Assembly: GCF_901000735.1 (NCBI RefSeq)
Contig: NC_081547.1
Span: 23,676,046 to 23,740,045 of the forward strand
Direction: 5' to 3'
DNA: 64,000 bases
Source: Corylus avellana
Lineage: Eukaryota; Streptophyta; Magnoliopsida; Fagales; Betulaceae
Shown in pieces: positions 32,505-44,884 of this stretch. The position numbers were made by a program, and so were the translations under genes. The stretch's first letter is position 1. Every line of letters begins with the position of its first letter. The notes beneath the pieces were generated by a model, which saw only the letters and a program-made list of their open reading frames with translations, ran no database searches and had not been told where the DNA came from.

Positions 32505-33030
32505 AACCCCCCCTTTGGCAATTCGGTGACAAAACCAAAATGCCGAGCCAATCCCATCATCTCCTCATATTTACTCACCCATTTTTGTCACAGAATGACA
32601 AAAGGTCTTCATGTTTCCTGAAACACTTCACAAAATACATCAAGGCATATGTAGAACATGAATACATAAATGGTAAAACTCATGATTACAGATAACAGAA
32701 CATGCATGGAATAATGCAAGATCATGAAAAAACATCAGCAAAAACTCCCCCTCAATGTGTGACTCAATATCAACAAGGGAACAAATGTTTCAAACTTAAG
32801 TATTCATAAGAAGAGTATATCTAATAAATGATCAAGAATTGTAGATTAGAAGAAACTCTTGTTGAATGTGCCAAAAAAAAAAAAAATACTCAAAGCATAC
32901 AAGAGTATCAAAAGGTGAATAAACAGAATCATTGTTGCAACTCATGTCATGCCATTATGTACCATCACTATTTATGCTATATATGTTGTGTGTGATTAGC
33001 CACGGTCAAGAGTCAAGCAATGGACAAACA
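32505..33030 (-). mobile_element. Partial copia interior after LTR A
   Basis: It starts with a polypurine-type tract on the element strand (on + AACCCCCCCCTTTGGCAATT) and is collinear with 35793-36310. It stops at the duplication breakpoint and is non-coding. Confidence 0.75.
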
Positions 33031-34708
33031 ATTCACAATTTTCAAACATCTATTAATCTAGGATTTGTAGTCTACGCATCCTATGCTGTCTACCTATTTC
33101 ACTAATAAGACAAGACAATAAATATAAAAATATACTACTACACTATTTGAATAGTTAAAATAGCATTATTGCTGAAATGCTTTTAGTTGACATTATTCAT
33201 CATCATTATCAAAGAATTCTCTAAAGTTTAATCAAATTTTAACTAAAAAAATTATTTTTATCATTTTATCTATTTATTTTTTACATACACTAAATATCAA
33301 GCTATATAAATATTTATCTATTTTAAATAAATATTATTTTTTTATTAATTGTTAATTGGTTGAAACTAACCACCAAAGAAAAAAAAGACTTCCAAGTACA
33401 CATATGGAAAGAGAAAACAATGGAAGTAATAAAATAATAAATGATTAAAGAAAAACTAGCATCAAATATGAAGAGAGATTATGACAAAAACTAAATTAGA
33501 GAAACAATGGAGAGTTTGATAAATGAGAGTGTCTTAGAATATTCTCTAAATCTTAGAGTCACCCTTATATCGGTTCCCAGAATAGATTTGTACCTCCACA
33601 TAAGTAATCACATCTATATTTATTTTGTTTTCAGAATCAAGAAGAGGAAAAGAGACTTTGACCTTACGGAAATTCGGTCATTAATGTTATAAATCATATA
33701 ATTTGTACATATGCTTAATCGTAAATTCTTTTATTCCAGCACACTTTCAAAATATGAGGTAACTGTTATCTCACAAGTCCCAATTGTCCGACAACTTATT
33801 AATTATAATGTTATTATTAAGACACGTTTTTTATGAGATTGTTTTTGCAACCACTCGTCTTCTGTAGTGACTAGCTCCCAAAAAGCAAAAATAGAAGTTG
33901 CAATCATGTCGATGAGAGATGAGCTAAATGAGCTGATTTTTTAGGTAAATATAGCTCACTTTGCCACTTATTAATTATTATGATTCATTATAAATAAAGA
34001 TTTTTTATAACTATTTTTTCTTTCTTTATCTGTACCAAATGTTTATGATTCTAAATTAATCGGAAAATATTATTAAGAATGTTAAAAGAAAAATATGTGC
34101 ATCACATGCTTTAATATGAACATATTTTTTTAGTCGAAGGGACGTGAGATACACATGTTTTCTTTATTAAATATGGACCGTAAATTGTGGGACCCGGAGA
34201 ATAGGTCTAGAAAGCATCAATAACTCATTTCATTCATAATTGTGATTTTATTTGAGAAATAGAGTTTTTAAGTTAAAAAATGCGTATTTTTTTTATTAAA
34301 CGGGTATTTTTTTTTTGTTGAAATAAACTTTTTGAGTGTTAAATACACTTTTAAATCCCTCAAATGCACACTCAAAAAAACCCTACGCCAAGCATGTCAA
34401 TCATATAATCGTCTCTCCAAAAGAAGCACAATTGATACTTGGCATGCGTCCAAAATCATATGATGTAAAGGAAGGGAACAACAGATCGATAAGACGCATC
34501 AAATGAAAATTGAACCAGAAACAATACGGCAATCACTGTATGCAGGCAAATAATGCAACTGGAAGGGAATTTAGTCAATACACGATATAAGTACCGACAA
34601 TCAATGACACAAAGAAGTCTATTATATTTGTAATTATTAACAATTCCAAAATAAATGAAATTGTCTTGCGGATGATCATGAAATTGTCTTTGCAAGGTCA
34701 CGATTGAC

Positions 34709-34746
<38 letters not shown>

Positions 34747-34832
34747 TAGTGTAGAGGATTACAAAACAACTCAAGTATATATTTTAACCGTTTATACTTA
34801 GCTAGTATCAGAGCCTTTCAAGCATTAAATTA
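33031..34832 (+). repeat. Tandem segmental duplication, unit B flank
   Basis: This is collinear with 28346-29769 and 31036-31594 but without the MITE and the retroposon, so it is the empty-site reference for both. It ends in a (TA)n tract (34714-34740) before LTR B. Unit B continues through LTR B and about 0.5 kb of interior. No genes; short frames are spurious. Confidence 0.85.
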
Positions 34833-35340
34833 TGAAAAACGCTATACCGACTCTAAAAACTTGTTTATCACAATTTATGCGGAATTAATACTATAAAGCA
34901 ATAAACAATTTAATCACAAAAAATATATAAAGCAATAAAGAGGCGGACACAGATATTTTGGTTACGAAGATGAAACCTTTTAGAAATCGATCGAAAAGTA
35001 AAACCTCTTTAGGGCAACCAAACATAGGAAATCACTATCAAAAGATTATCAAGAGATTATAGACACTAGGAACACTTACAACCCTTTGCTGGCTTTGCAA
35101 GACCTTGGCTCTGTAAGATCGACAAGCTTACAACTCGTCTCCTTGGTCACAATCTTCTTCAACGTGATTCTTCTTTACCAGACCCTTCCGATAGACTTCT
35201 CAACCGTAGATTTATTAAAGGAATAATTAAAACTCTAAGATATTCAATTTTCGCCTACATATGATCTCTCTTAGACCTCCAAACGAACTCTAAAGGGCGA
35301 AGAATTACATATATGATCTCTTGGCACATCTTGTATAATG

Positions 35341-35395
<55 letters not shown>

Positions 35396-35792
35396 TACAT
35401 CAAACCCTAGACCTAGGCACACTAAAAACACGTTTTTGGGCATAATAGGTACGGGGTGTTCAGACAGGGTAAGTGCCTATCTGGACAGGGCCTTGCAGGG
35501 AAAAATATGCTTGTTGGAAAGCCTGTCCGGACAGCCTAGCACCCTGTCCAGACATGGCTTGCAGTGGGGAGAAAACAATATTTTGGAAATGTTGTCTAGC
35601 CTTGATCAACAGCTCTGATCGATGGATGTTTATGGTCCGATTGAGCTGAAATTTTGCAATGACGTTCATGACACATGAATCTACATTATGAACGGTGGAG
35701 ATTTGATTCTGAGCATTATATTTCAGTGTTTGATCCCGTGGACTGTAACCTCTGCATTTTGGAACTGAATTAAGCCAACACAAGAGCTAACA
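34833..35792 (-). repeat. Copia LTR B (3' LTR)
   Basis: The sequence matches LTRs A and C and contains a long (TA)n microsatellite at about 35343-35392. The open frames with runs of Ile-Tyr are translations of that microsatellite. Confidence 0.85.
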
Positions 35793-37443
35793 AACCCCGA
35801 TTTGGCAATTCAGTGACAAAACCAAAATGCCGAGCCAATCCCATCATCTCCCCATATTTACTACCCCTTTTTGTCACAGAATAACAAAATGTCATCATGT
35901 TTCCTGAAACACTTCACAAAATATATCATGGCATATGTGGAACATGAATACATAAATAAAACTCATGATCACAGATAACAGAACATGCATGAAATAATGC
36001 AAGTTCATGAAGAAATATCAGCAAAAACTCCCCCTCAATGTGTGATTCAATATCAACAAGGAAAAAATGTTTCAAACATGAGTATTCATAAAAAGAGTAT
36101 ATCCAATAAATGATAAAAAATTGCAGATTAGGGAAAACTCTTGTTGAATGTGCCAAAAAAAAAAAAAAAACAAAAATACTCAGAGCATGCAAGAGTATCA
36201 AAAGATGAATAAACAAAATTATTGTTGTAAGTCATGTCATGCCATTATGTACCATCACTATTTATACTATATGTGTTGTATGTGATAAGCCACAGTCAAG
36301 AGTCAAGCAATGAACAAACATATATTAACAAAGAAGGCACATTAAAACTTCCAAGTCATATGAAAGAAATTCATATCTTGTTAGGTTAGAAGTCAAACCT
36401 TTCTAGGGCCTAGTCAGCCTCATCGAATATTCTCCCCCTTAGTCTCATCACAAGGCTCAAAACTACATCCATAATTTTAATTATGGATGAGCCAAGCACA
36501 AAAAATTGACGCAGTGAAAATTTCATTTTTGAAATATTTTGGCATTTTGCACATTTCACTTTAGATTTTCTCTTTGAGAACGTGTCTTTCATAAAAATTA
36601 AAGTACAAGACATAAGGGTTTGAACTGGAATTTATAGGTTCTAGGTTCAATCAGCATTTGGTCAATTTTAACCCACCAAAAAAAAAAAAAAAAATCCATC
36701 TTATTCATATGGTTTGTCTAACATAAGAAATTTGTCATGGATTGACATTCATTCTTGAAGCCTAAAAGTGCATAGAGATATCATAAATGAAATGTACCAC
36801 AATAACACATACTTGAATGGATCAATGATAGTTCATTAAAAAGATAATCAACTAAAGCGTGATAAGTGTATTCCATAAGTACATAAATTAAGCGGATTTC
36901 TAATTAAGCAATTAAAAAGCATTTAAAGCATATATCCATCTTACATTTCAAACATCTTTGCAACACCAATTCCTTTCTCAAAAATTTATTAACACAAATA
37001 AACCACAAAGAAGGGCAGCAAAGAAAAACAATATGTTTGAATTGAGATTACAACTGGCAATACATGAATGTTCTTTAGCATTAAACTTTCATCACATCTT
37101 ATAGGTCCCATTACAAAATAATGATTTGGTTTAATAACTACTTCTAGGTATTCACAAGACATTACACATTCATGAATACTTGATTAGCAAGTAGACAAAA
37201 ATCTTGGTGGTCCGCACACAACATCTCATCGATAAGCCTTTCAAAGTTTCAAAGGTCATAACATATGAATTTCTTGAAAAGTCATTTATGAATATGCCTC
37301 ATAACAAGAATCTAAAAACAAACATGTATACACTCTTCACACAAAAAATGTAACATAAAAACAAATTGCAATGCATAAACTAGAAAGCATAAAAAAAAAA
37401 AAAAAAAAAAAATGCAAAGCAAAGAAAAACAACATGCTCTAGG
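35713..37443 (+). repeat. Segment repeated at offset 2425 (copy before the gap)
   Basis: From GCATTATATTTCAGTG at 35713 to about 37390 this is, by eye, identical to 38138-39815. From about 37441 to 38037 it aligns with 39866-40462 with many differences. The copy after the N gap begins inside LTR B sequence. Confidence 0.9.
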
Positions 37444-37493
37444 ATATTCAAAAATAAGCAAAACAACCAATCCTAAGCGTGTTATTGACTCAC

Positions 37494-38037
37494 CTAAATT
37501 AAGGTGAGATCACAACCACTCCCCCTCAATGGGTGAATGGTATAATCCTTCCTAACCCACACTTGAACAATTTTAGGACCAAATTTATGACGCACATGGG
37601 GTCTCAATTTAAAACAATTTAGTTGAATATTACTAACTTTGCCACAATGATGACAGGTGAGATCAAACCTTTGAGAATGTTGTCTTTTATGAGGAGGGCT
37701 ATATTTTGACTTTGATTTATGCAAACACGACTTATATCACATTTTTCTTTCTTAGGAGAAGCCAAGTTTTTTCAAAGTCTTGGTGATTTAAACTGAAAAC
37801 AGTTTGGTACCAATAATCCCACAATGGTGGCATGTAGGAACAAAATTAGCTTGAGTTTGTTTCTTAGAAGAAGTCTTCGATTTGGGCTTCACATAATTAT
37901 TCAAACAAGTAGTTTTGCCCTTATCCAAACAGACTATATTAGCCTTAACTTCTTTAACATTCACTGGCTTAACAATGAAGGTATTTCTTTCAGATTTAGA
38001 AGCATGTGAAATAAAGCTACCAACATTATCAACAATC
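37494..38037 (-). pseudogene. Copia gag fragment with CCHC zinc knuckles (copy before the gap)
   Basis: The minus strand shows IVDNVGSFISHASKSERNTF, then FVPTCHHCGIIGT (knuckle 1, broken). After a frameshift comes LTCHHCGKVSNIQLNCFKL (knuckle 2 with Asn for His). Gag zinc knuckles bind element RNA. This copy is more decayed than the one at 39919-40789 and is cut by the N gap. Confidence 0.7.
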
Positions 38038-38137
38038 NNNNNNNNNNNNNNNNNNNNNNNNNNNNNNNNNNNNNNNNNNNNNNNNNNNNNNNNNNNNNNN
38101 NNNNNNNNNNNNNNNNNNNNNNNNNNNNNNNNNNNNN
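38038..38137. other. Assembly gap, exactly 100 N
   Basis: A round 100-N spacer usually marks a scaffold join of unknown size. The sequences ending and starting here overlap each other along 2.3 kb. Confidence 1.
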
Positions 38138-39805
38138 GCATTATATTTCAGTGTTTGATCCCGTGGACTGTAACCTCTGCATTTTGGAACTGAATTAAGC
38201 CAACACAAGAGCTAACAAACCCCGATTTGGCAATTCAGTGACAAAACCAAAATGCCGAGCCAATCCCATCATCTCCCCATATTTACTACCCCTTTTTGTC
38301 ACAGAATAACAAAATGTCATCATGTTTCCTGAAACACTTCACAAAATATATCATGGCATATGTGGAACATGAATACATAAATAAAACTCATGATCACAGA
38401 TAACAGAACATGCATGAAATAATGCAAGTTCATGAAGAAATATCAGCAAAAACTCCCCCTCAATGTGTGATTCAATATCAACAAGGAAAAAATGTTTCAA
38501 ACATGAGTATTCATAAAAAGAGTATATCCAATAAATGATAAAAAATTGCAGATTAGGGAAAACTCTTGTTGAATGTGCCAAAAAAAAAAAAAAAACAAAA
38601 ATACTCAGAGCATGCAAGAGTATCAAAAGATGAATAAACAAAATTATTGTTGTAAGTCATGTCATGCCATTATGTACCATCACTATTTATACTATATGTG
38701 TTGTATGTGATAAGCCACAGTCAAGAGTCAAGCAATGAACAAACATATATTAACAAAGAAGGCACATTAAAACTTCCAAGTCATATGAAAGAAATTCATA
38801 TCTTGTTAGGTTAGAAGTCAAACCTTTCTAGGGCCTAGTCAGCCTCATCGAATATTCTCCCCCTTAGTCTCATCACAAGGCTCAAAACTACATCCATAAT
38901 TTTAATTATGGATGAGCCAAGCACAAAAAATTGACGCAGTGAAAATTTCATTTTTGAAATATTTTGGCATTTTGCACATTTCACTTTAGATTTTCTCTTT
39001 GAGAACGTGTCTTTCATAAAAATTAAAGTACAAGACATAAGGGTTTGAACTGGAATTTATAGGTTCTAGGTTCAATCAGCATTTGGTCAATTTTAACCCA
39101 CCAAAAAAAAAAAAAAAAATCCATCTTATTCATATGGTTTGTCTAACATAAGAAATTTGTCATGGATTGACATTCATTCTTGAAGCCTAAAAGTGCATAG
39201 AGATATCATAAATGAAATGTACCACAATAACACATACTTGAATGGATCAATGATAGTTCATTAAAAAGATAATCAACTAAAGCGTGATAAGTGTATTCCA
39301 TAAGTACATAAATTAAGCGGATTTCTAATTAAGCAATTAAAAAGCATTTAAAGCATATATCCATCTTACATTTCAAACATCTTTGCAACACCAATTCCTT
39401 TCTCAAAAATTTATTAACACAAATAAACCACAAAGAAGGGCAGCAAAGAAAAACAATATGTTTGAATTGAGATTACAACTGGCAATACATGAATGTTCTT
39501 TAGCATTAAACTTTCATCACATCTTATAGGTCCCATTACAAAATAATGATTTGGTTTAATAACTACTTCTAGGTATTCACAAGACATTACACATTCATGA
39601 ATACTTGATTAGCAAGTAGACAAAAATCTTGGTGGTCCGCACACAACATCTCATCGATAAGCCTTTCAAAGTTTCAAAGGTCATAACATATGAATTTCTT
39701 GAAAAGTCATTTATGAATATGCCTCATAACAAGAATCTAAAAACAAACATGTATACACTCTTCACACAAAAAATGTAACATAAAAACAAATTGCAATGCA
39801 TAAAC

Positions 39806-39836
<31 letters not shown>

Positions 39837-39868
39837 AAGCAAAGAAAAACAACATGCTCTAGGATTTT
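38138..39868 (+). repeat. Segment repeated at offset 2425 (copy after the gap)
   Basis: This is the second copy of 35713-37443. The first 80 bp (38138-38217) are the end of LTR B without the rest of an LTR, which suggests a contig start rather than a biological boundary. Confidence 0.9.
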
Positions 39869-39918
39869 TAAAAATAAGCAAAACAACCAATCCTAGGCAT
39901 GTTATTGACTCACCTAAA

Positions 39919-40789
39919 TTAAGGTGAGATCACTACCACTCCCCCTCAATGAGTGAATGATATCATCCTTCCTAACCAACTCTTGTACAATCTTAGGACC
40001 AGATTTATGACACATATGGGGTCTCAATTTAAAACAATTTGGTCGAATATGACCAACTTTGCCACAATGATGATAGGTGGGAACAAACCTTTGAGAATGT
40101 TATCATTTATGGGGAGGGATATATTTAGACTTTGATCTAGGCAAACACTACTCTATATCATATTTTTCTTTCTTAGGGGTAGTCGGGTTTTTCTAAAGTC
40201 TTTGGGATTTAAACTGAAAACAGTTTGGACTGATGTGACCAATAATCCCACAATGGTGGCATGTCGAAACAAACTTAACTAGAGTTTGTTTCTTAGAAGA
40301 AGTCTTGGATTTGGGCTTCACACAATTATTCAAACACGAAGTTTTGCTCTTATCCAAACAGACTATATTAGCCTTGACTTCTTTAACATTCATAGCTTTA
40401 ACAAACATGGTCTTTCTTTCAAATTTAGAAGCATGTGAAGTAGAGCTACCAACATTATCAACAATCATACAATGCTTGTTATCAATACAGAAAAAGCTTT
40501 TCTGATTATCACTAGAGGGTTTTTGTGAGAGTTCTTTAGAAACTTTCAAATCATTCTCAAGTGATATATTCTTTTCAACAAGCATAGACATCTCAGAATT
40601 TAAAGAATCAATCAAGGCATGTGATTTAGATAATTTGATCATCAAGGATTCTTTTTCCTATTCTACAGTTTTAAAATTTTTACAAATCTTTTTGTATTTG
40701 TAGGACAGTTGATTATACTCATCAGATATAATCTTGTACACACCGTTAAGATCATCAAAACTAAAAGAGTCAAACTGAAATGTATTCAT
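39919..40789 (-). pseudogene. Copia gag-like gene with CCHC zinc knuckle
   Basis: It starts at 40789 with MNTFQFDSFSFDDLNGVYKI and has an in-frame TAG after about 44 codons. It continues through a heptad-like, lysine/serine-rich part (MLVEKNISLENDLKVSKEL) to a canonical knuckle, CHHCGIIGHISPNC. A second, shifted segment (CGKVGHIRPNC-like) follows toward 40060. The N-terminal UBN2-type part seen in usual copia gag is absent or unrecognisable, and no pol follows. It lies 55 bp inside the primer-binding site, as gag should. Confidence 0.7.
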
Positions 40790-40844
40790 AGTAAAAAGGA
40801 ATCAAGGATCTCACTTAGAAATTTAAGCCAAACAAAGTGAACCC

Positions 40845-40856
40845 TCTCTGATACCA
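40845..40856 (-). other. tRNA primer-binding site of the copia element
   Basis: On the minus strand TGGTATCAGAGA starts two bases after the end of LTR C. It matches the 3' end complement of plant initiator-Met tRNA (TGGTATCAGAGC) except the last base. Confidence 0.8.
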
Positions 40857-40858
40857 AT

Positions 40859-41690
40859 TGAAAAACGCTGTGCTGACTCTAAAAACTTGTTTATCACAAT
40901 TTATGCAGAATTAATATTATGAAGCAATAAACAATTCAATCACCCAAAATATATAAAGAAATAAAGAGGCGGACACATATATTTTGGTTACGAAGAGTAA
41001 ACCTTTTAGAAATCGATATAAAAGTAAAACCTCTACGAGGCAGCCAAACCCAGGAAATCACTATCAAAAGATTATCCAGAAATTACAGACACTAGGAACA
41101 CTTACAATCCTTTGCAAGACCTTGGCTCTGTAAGATCGACAAACCTACAACTCGTCTCCTTGTTCACAATCTTTTTCAACGTGATTCTCCTTTATCGGAC
41201 CCTTCTGATAGACTTCTCAACCGTAGATTTATCAAAAGAATAACTAAAACTTTAAGAGATTCAATTTAACACTTACCACATATGATCTCTATTAGCACAG
41301 CCTCTACGAACTCTCTGGGTGTGAAAATTCGTACCTCTCTCTCTCTTCTATAATGATGTATATATATATATCAGTACATCAAACCTTAGACCTGGGCCCA
41401 CTAAAAACACATTTTTGGGTATAATATGCTTGTTGGAAAGCCTGTCTGGACAGGGCCTGTAGTGGGGAGAAAACAACATTCTGGAAATGTTGTCCAGCCT
41501 TGATCAACAGCTCCGATCAATGGGCGTTTGTGGTCCGATTGAGCTGAAATTTTGCAAAGACGTTCATGACACATGAATCTATATTATGAATGGTGGTGAT
41601 TCGATTCTGAGCATTATATATCAATGTTTGTGTTCGTGGATAGTAACCTCTGCATTTTGAAACTGAATTAAGCCAACACAAGTACTAACA
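40859..41690 (-). repeat. Copia LTR C (5' LTR)
   Basis: It runs TGAAAAACG...ACTAACA on + and matches LTRs A and B with small deletions in the GGACAGGG-rich part. The five bases after it are AACTA, the same as before LTR A. Confidence 0.85.
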
Positions 41691-42436
41691 AACTATATAT
41701 GCTTTCTTCTCATAGAAGACAAATTAGTCCAACAACGAGCAAAGGTTTGGGAATCAGCCACAAATATAATCTTAATATAAATTACAAGGTAAGAGCAACA
41801 CTACTTCTTCCAATAATTCAAATGCTAATTGGGTTGCTTCTATCAAATGGACTTTGCCTATAAAGGGAGACACCCTTCAATTAAACTTGCTACCATGGTT
41901 TCACAGTCGAAAGTTCTTTATGAAAATGATGAATGGCTAGTTGATAGCTAGGCAACAGTGCATTAACACATGTAAAATCATCAAAGCACACATTCATATT
42001 TATTCATCATGTAAAGCATTATATTTATGCTTTTTTTTTTTTTTTTTTTTTTTTTTGTATCACATTATATTTGTGCTTTAAAACAAGCAAAATCTATTCT
42101 TCTCTCAGTAAATAATATACTTACAATATCCTTGATAATTGAGCCAACAGTTGTAGTTGACACTTTCCAAGAGTTGATTCAAATTGAAACAGTGAATGCC
42201 AAAGCATCAAGTTCAAGTAGGATATATAAATACAAGAGTAGTGCCCATCCAAAATGAAAAATACAACAGTAGAGGAATTATTACCGCTTAGCGCTTGTGC
42301 TGAGGAATACTTGGCGCCATTTTTTAAGATTGCCTTTTTGGAATATATTAAATCATCTTCTACTAACCTTTTGCAAGCCAACTACAAGGGTAAGCCTTCG
42401 ACTAATCATTGAATGCCTTATTATGGGTAATTTTTT
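41691..42436 (+). other. Spacer, no gene seen
   Basis: This contains a T22 run (42032-42055) with AATGCTT/ATTATATTT-type repeats on both sides. No conserved frame. Confidence 0.5.
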
Positions 42437-44136
42437 CACTACAGGAAAATAGAGTTAAAAAAGAAAAATTACCCTTCTTACTATCAAGGGTTTGTTATCT
42501 CAAGCCTTGGGCGCAAGCCCTGCTTTAATTGCCTGAATGGTGGCAACATCAGTCTTGAAAGACTTCGCCAAGATCCCATCATCAATGCCGTGGTGAAAAC
42601 TGTATTAAGGATTGACAAAGTTCCAACATTTGCACTTCCAAATGCTGAAACAACTGTTGCAGAATTCTTTGCATCACTATTGTACTGGTAGTGAATAAGT
42701 CCTTTTGGAAAAACAAACAAGTCACCGACTTGGAGCTTATGAGTAAAAAGATTGTTTGACGTGTCAACAAATCCAACTTCAAGGGATCCATCAACGAGAA
42801 CTAAAAGCTCAGCTGAGCAGGGATGGGTGTGAGGCAGGTTGACAGAGCCAATTGGGTATTGGGGAGCTGCATACAAAAGACTCTAGCCATTGAGGGTTGG
42901 GAACTCAACCATGCTCACTTTCAAAAGCTTAAAAGTTGTCGGTGGGGCTGCCCGAACTATAGCCCTCATGCCAGTATATGTGAAGAAGTTGCCATCAACG
43001 TTGATTTGGTGGGACTATAAAATCTAAGATGATGTTTGCATCCCCAGCAATCGCCATATGGAAAATAGCAAATGCAAGAACTAGTTTGAATATCAATTCG
43101 TGTTTACATGTCATAAAGGCTATGGAAGGGAAGATGAAAGGGAAAAAAAGGAGCTTATAGAATATGTTAATGACATATTGCCTGTTACTTTGGCCTTGCC
43201 TTCAACAACAGGATGGTAATTGTTAGAGGAAAATAATAGGAAGCAACGTGGCATTTACAAGTTGTGCAGGCCTATGAAACAGGAGGTGCAATTTGAATCT
43301 ACAATGTCCTTGTTTTAACTAATTTTCTTTCTATTCTCAAGTGGATGCCTTTGTCGTAGAATCAAGAAAACCAATTGACATTATTTACTTTTCCATGTTT
43401 AGTAAATTGTTGTTCTCCATGTTAACAATAATGATGACGGAAGTTCCAACATCAATGCTTCCTAACTCAAACACATACCACAATGTTACATTGCAATTCA
43501 CAATTAGACTTTAACCCATAGCAAAACTTTAACTTTGGTAATAGTGCTCATACACCAGAAGCACTAATTTTCCATGGAATCCCAATGAATTTTAGGGTTA
43601 ATGACTACAACACAATCAATTAACTATTACACTAGAGAAGTTTAGGATTAAGCATAAAACCCCCAAATTGACATGAATCAAGAAGATTAGGGTTTAAAGT
43701 ACTAACAGAGAACCGAAATTCCACATTGCAAATTTCCTACCTGAAGAGCTAGTGTAAATCCCTTCCTTACCCAAAAACCCTAGAAAATTTAAAGGAATAA
43801 GCATTATCCCCAAAAATCAACCTAATAGGTGAAAAATTTAGGGTTTATATTATTACCTTAGACTATATAGAGAGATTGAAGTTCCAACACAACAAATCTA
43901 GCTACAACCCAAGAGTTTGAAATGGTGAAGAACCCTTTCCTTAGCTACAAAATCCTAATTTCCACCACAACGTGACGTGTCAGAACTTGACACCTTCCTA
44001 GGTTTTCAGTAGTTACGACCAATTTTTTAACTTGCCAGAAACGTTACCGATGACACGTCACTAACTGTTAGTAATGTGTCAACAGCCTTGACACATCACT
44101 AACGGGTTGTTACAAAAAAATAAAATTCTTGTAGTG
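42437..44136 (+). mobile_element. CACTA-like non-autonomous element carrying a germin-like pseudogene
   Basis: The left end is CACTACAGGAAAATAGAG (42437) and the right end, inverted, is CACTACAAGAATTTTATT (44136). CACTA elements characteristically begin CACTACAAGAAA. The right subterminal part has short repeats around TGACACGTCACTAAC and TGACACATCACTAACG. The expected 3-bp duplication is not matched (TTT versus CCC), and only about 10 terminal bases agree, so the two ends may not belong to one element. No transposase is present. Confidence 0.5.
42500..43114 (-). pseudogene. Germin-like protein (ABP19/ABP20-type cupin) pseudogene
   Basis: Germin-like proteins are secreted cupins of the cell wall, some with superoxide dismutase activity. 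The minus strand starts MTCKHELIFKLVLAFAIFHM, an apparent signal peptide, then shifts frame near IVPPN. It continues NVDGNFFTYTGMRAIVRAAP, hits a TAG at EFPTLNG*S, and reads YAAPQYPIGSVNLPHTHPCS and ELLVLVDGSLEVGF (cupin box 1, HxHxxxxE) and GDLFVFPKGLIHYQYN (box 2). A single-base loss after TVFTT shifts the last 30 codons. Length and layout equal an intronless family member of about 205 aa. Three lesions make it non-functional. It sits between CACTA-like ends. Confidence 0.88.
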
Positions 44137-44884
44137 CCCACAAGAGAGAGAGGGTATTTTGAGAATTTCTCACCCCACGTTAAGATTTAATCAAGAATCC
44201 TAATTGAAGGGTGAGATGAAAATTTTTGTAGAGTTCGATACACTAAATTACTACTGTACTAATGTGATATTTAACTATCGTGTGTATTTTTATATGATCA
44301 TTATAAACATGTTGTTTACATATACTTTATACGTGTATTACAATGGCGCATTAAATAACTTTATTAACAAAAAGAAAATGCCAGGGTTTATATAATATAC
44401 CTTAGAAACTCCACTTAAATCCAAAATTTGAACTTCTATACATATAATCCACTTTTGCGAGGTTGTGCTACTCAAGAACTCTTCCTTACACAAACTATTT
44501 AAAAATAAGAAATTTTGAAGAAAGAAGGTTTTCTGTATTATGACTTGAAAACTCGGCCTTTTTATAGAATTTTCAATCGAATAATGATTCACGTCGATTA
44601 TTTTTTTCATCTTTTCCCAAACTCATCTTACAAATTTAATATATCAATAATTAGATTTGTGGACTCCTGTGGATCTCACACAAATTCAATGATATATTCA
44701 TCTATTCACTATAAAGATGGTTAAAAAATTGTTAAAAATACAATGAATTCTATCATTTTTTTTTTTTTTTTTCAACCTGCTATAGTGCACGGTTGGTCGA
44801 GCCATTGCTGTGTTGCTCAAACTGTAATTGCCACATGTCGCATCACAAGCGATAAGCCTAGGTTGTAAAAAAAACTAACCGGTC

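Larger units (their letters stand above)
28346..33030 (+). repeat. Tandem segmental duplication, unit A
   Basis: Unit A has a flank (28346-31594), a copia LTR (31595-32504) and 526 bp of the element interior (32505-33030). It is repeated as unit B from 33031. Flank alignments start at TTCACACATCTATTAATCTA and TTCAAACATCTATTAATCTA. Unit A is longer because it carries a 158-bp MITE and a roughly 1.27-kb retroposed insertion that unit B lacks. Confidence 0.85.
34833..41690 (-). mobile_element. Non-autonomous copia-type LTR element, gag only
   Basis: The element lies on the minus strand: 5' LTR (C) 41690-40859, primer-binding site 40856-40845, a gag-like region down to about 39919, long non-coding interior, polypurine tract next to 35793 and 3' LTR (B) 35792-34833. 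No protease, integrase or reverse transcriptase is present. The interior contains the 100-N gap and a probable assembly duplication, so its true length is about 2.4 kb shorter than shown. TG...CA termini are intact. Confidence 0.75.

Noticed and set aside
35255..35618. Frames with Ile-Tyr repeats
   Set aside because: They are translations of the TA microsatellite in LTR B.
35926..36613. Frames MFIHLLILLHAL... and MSCTLIFMKDTF... found identically at 38351 and 39038
   Set aside because: Identity comes from the assembly-level duplication, not conservation; composition is AT-rich non-coding interior of the copia element.
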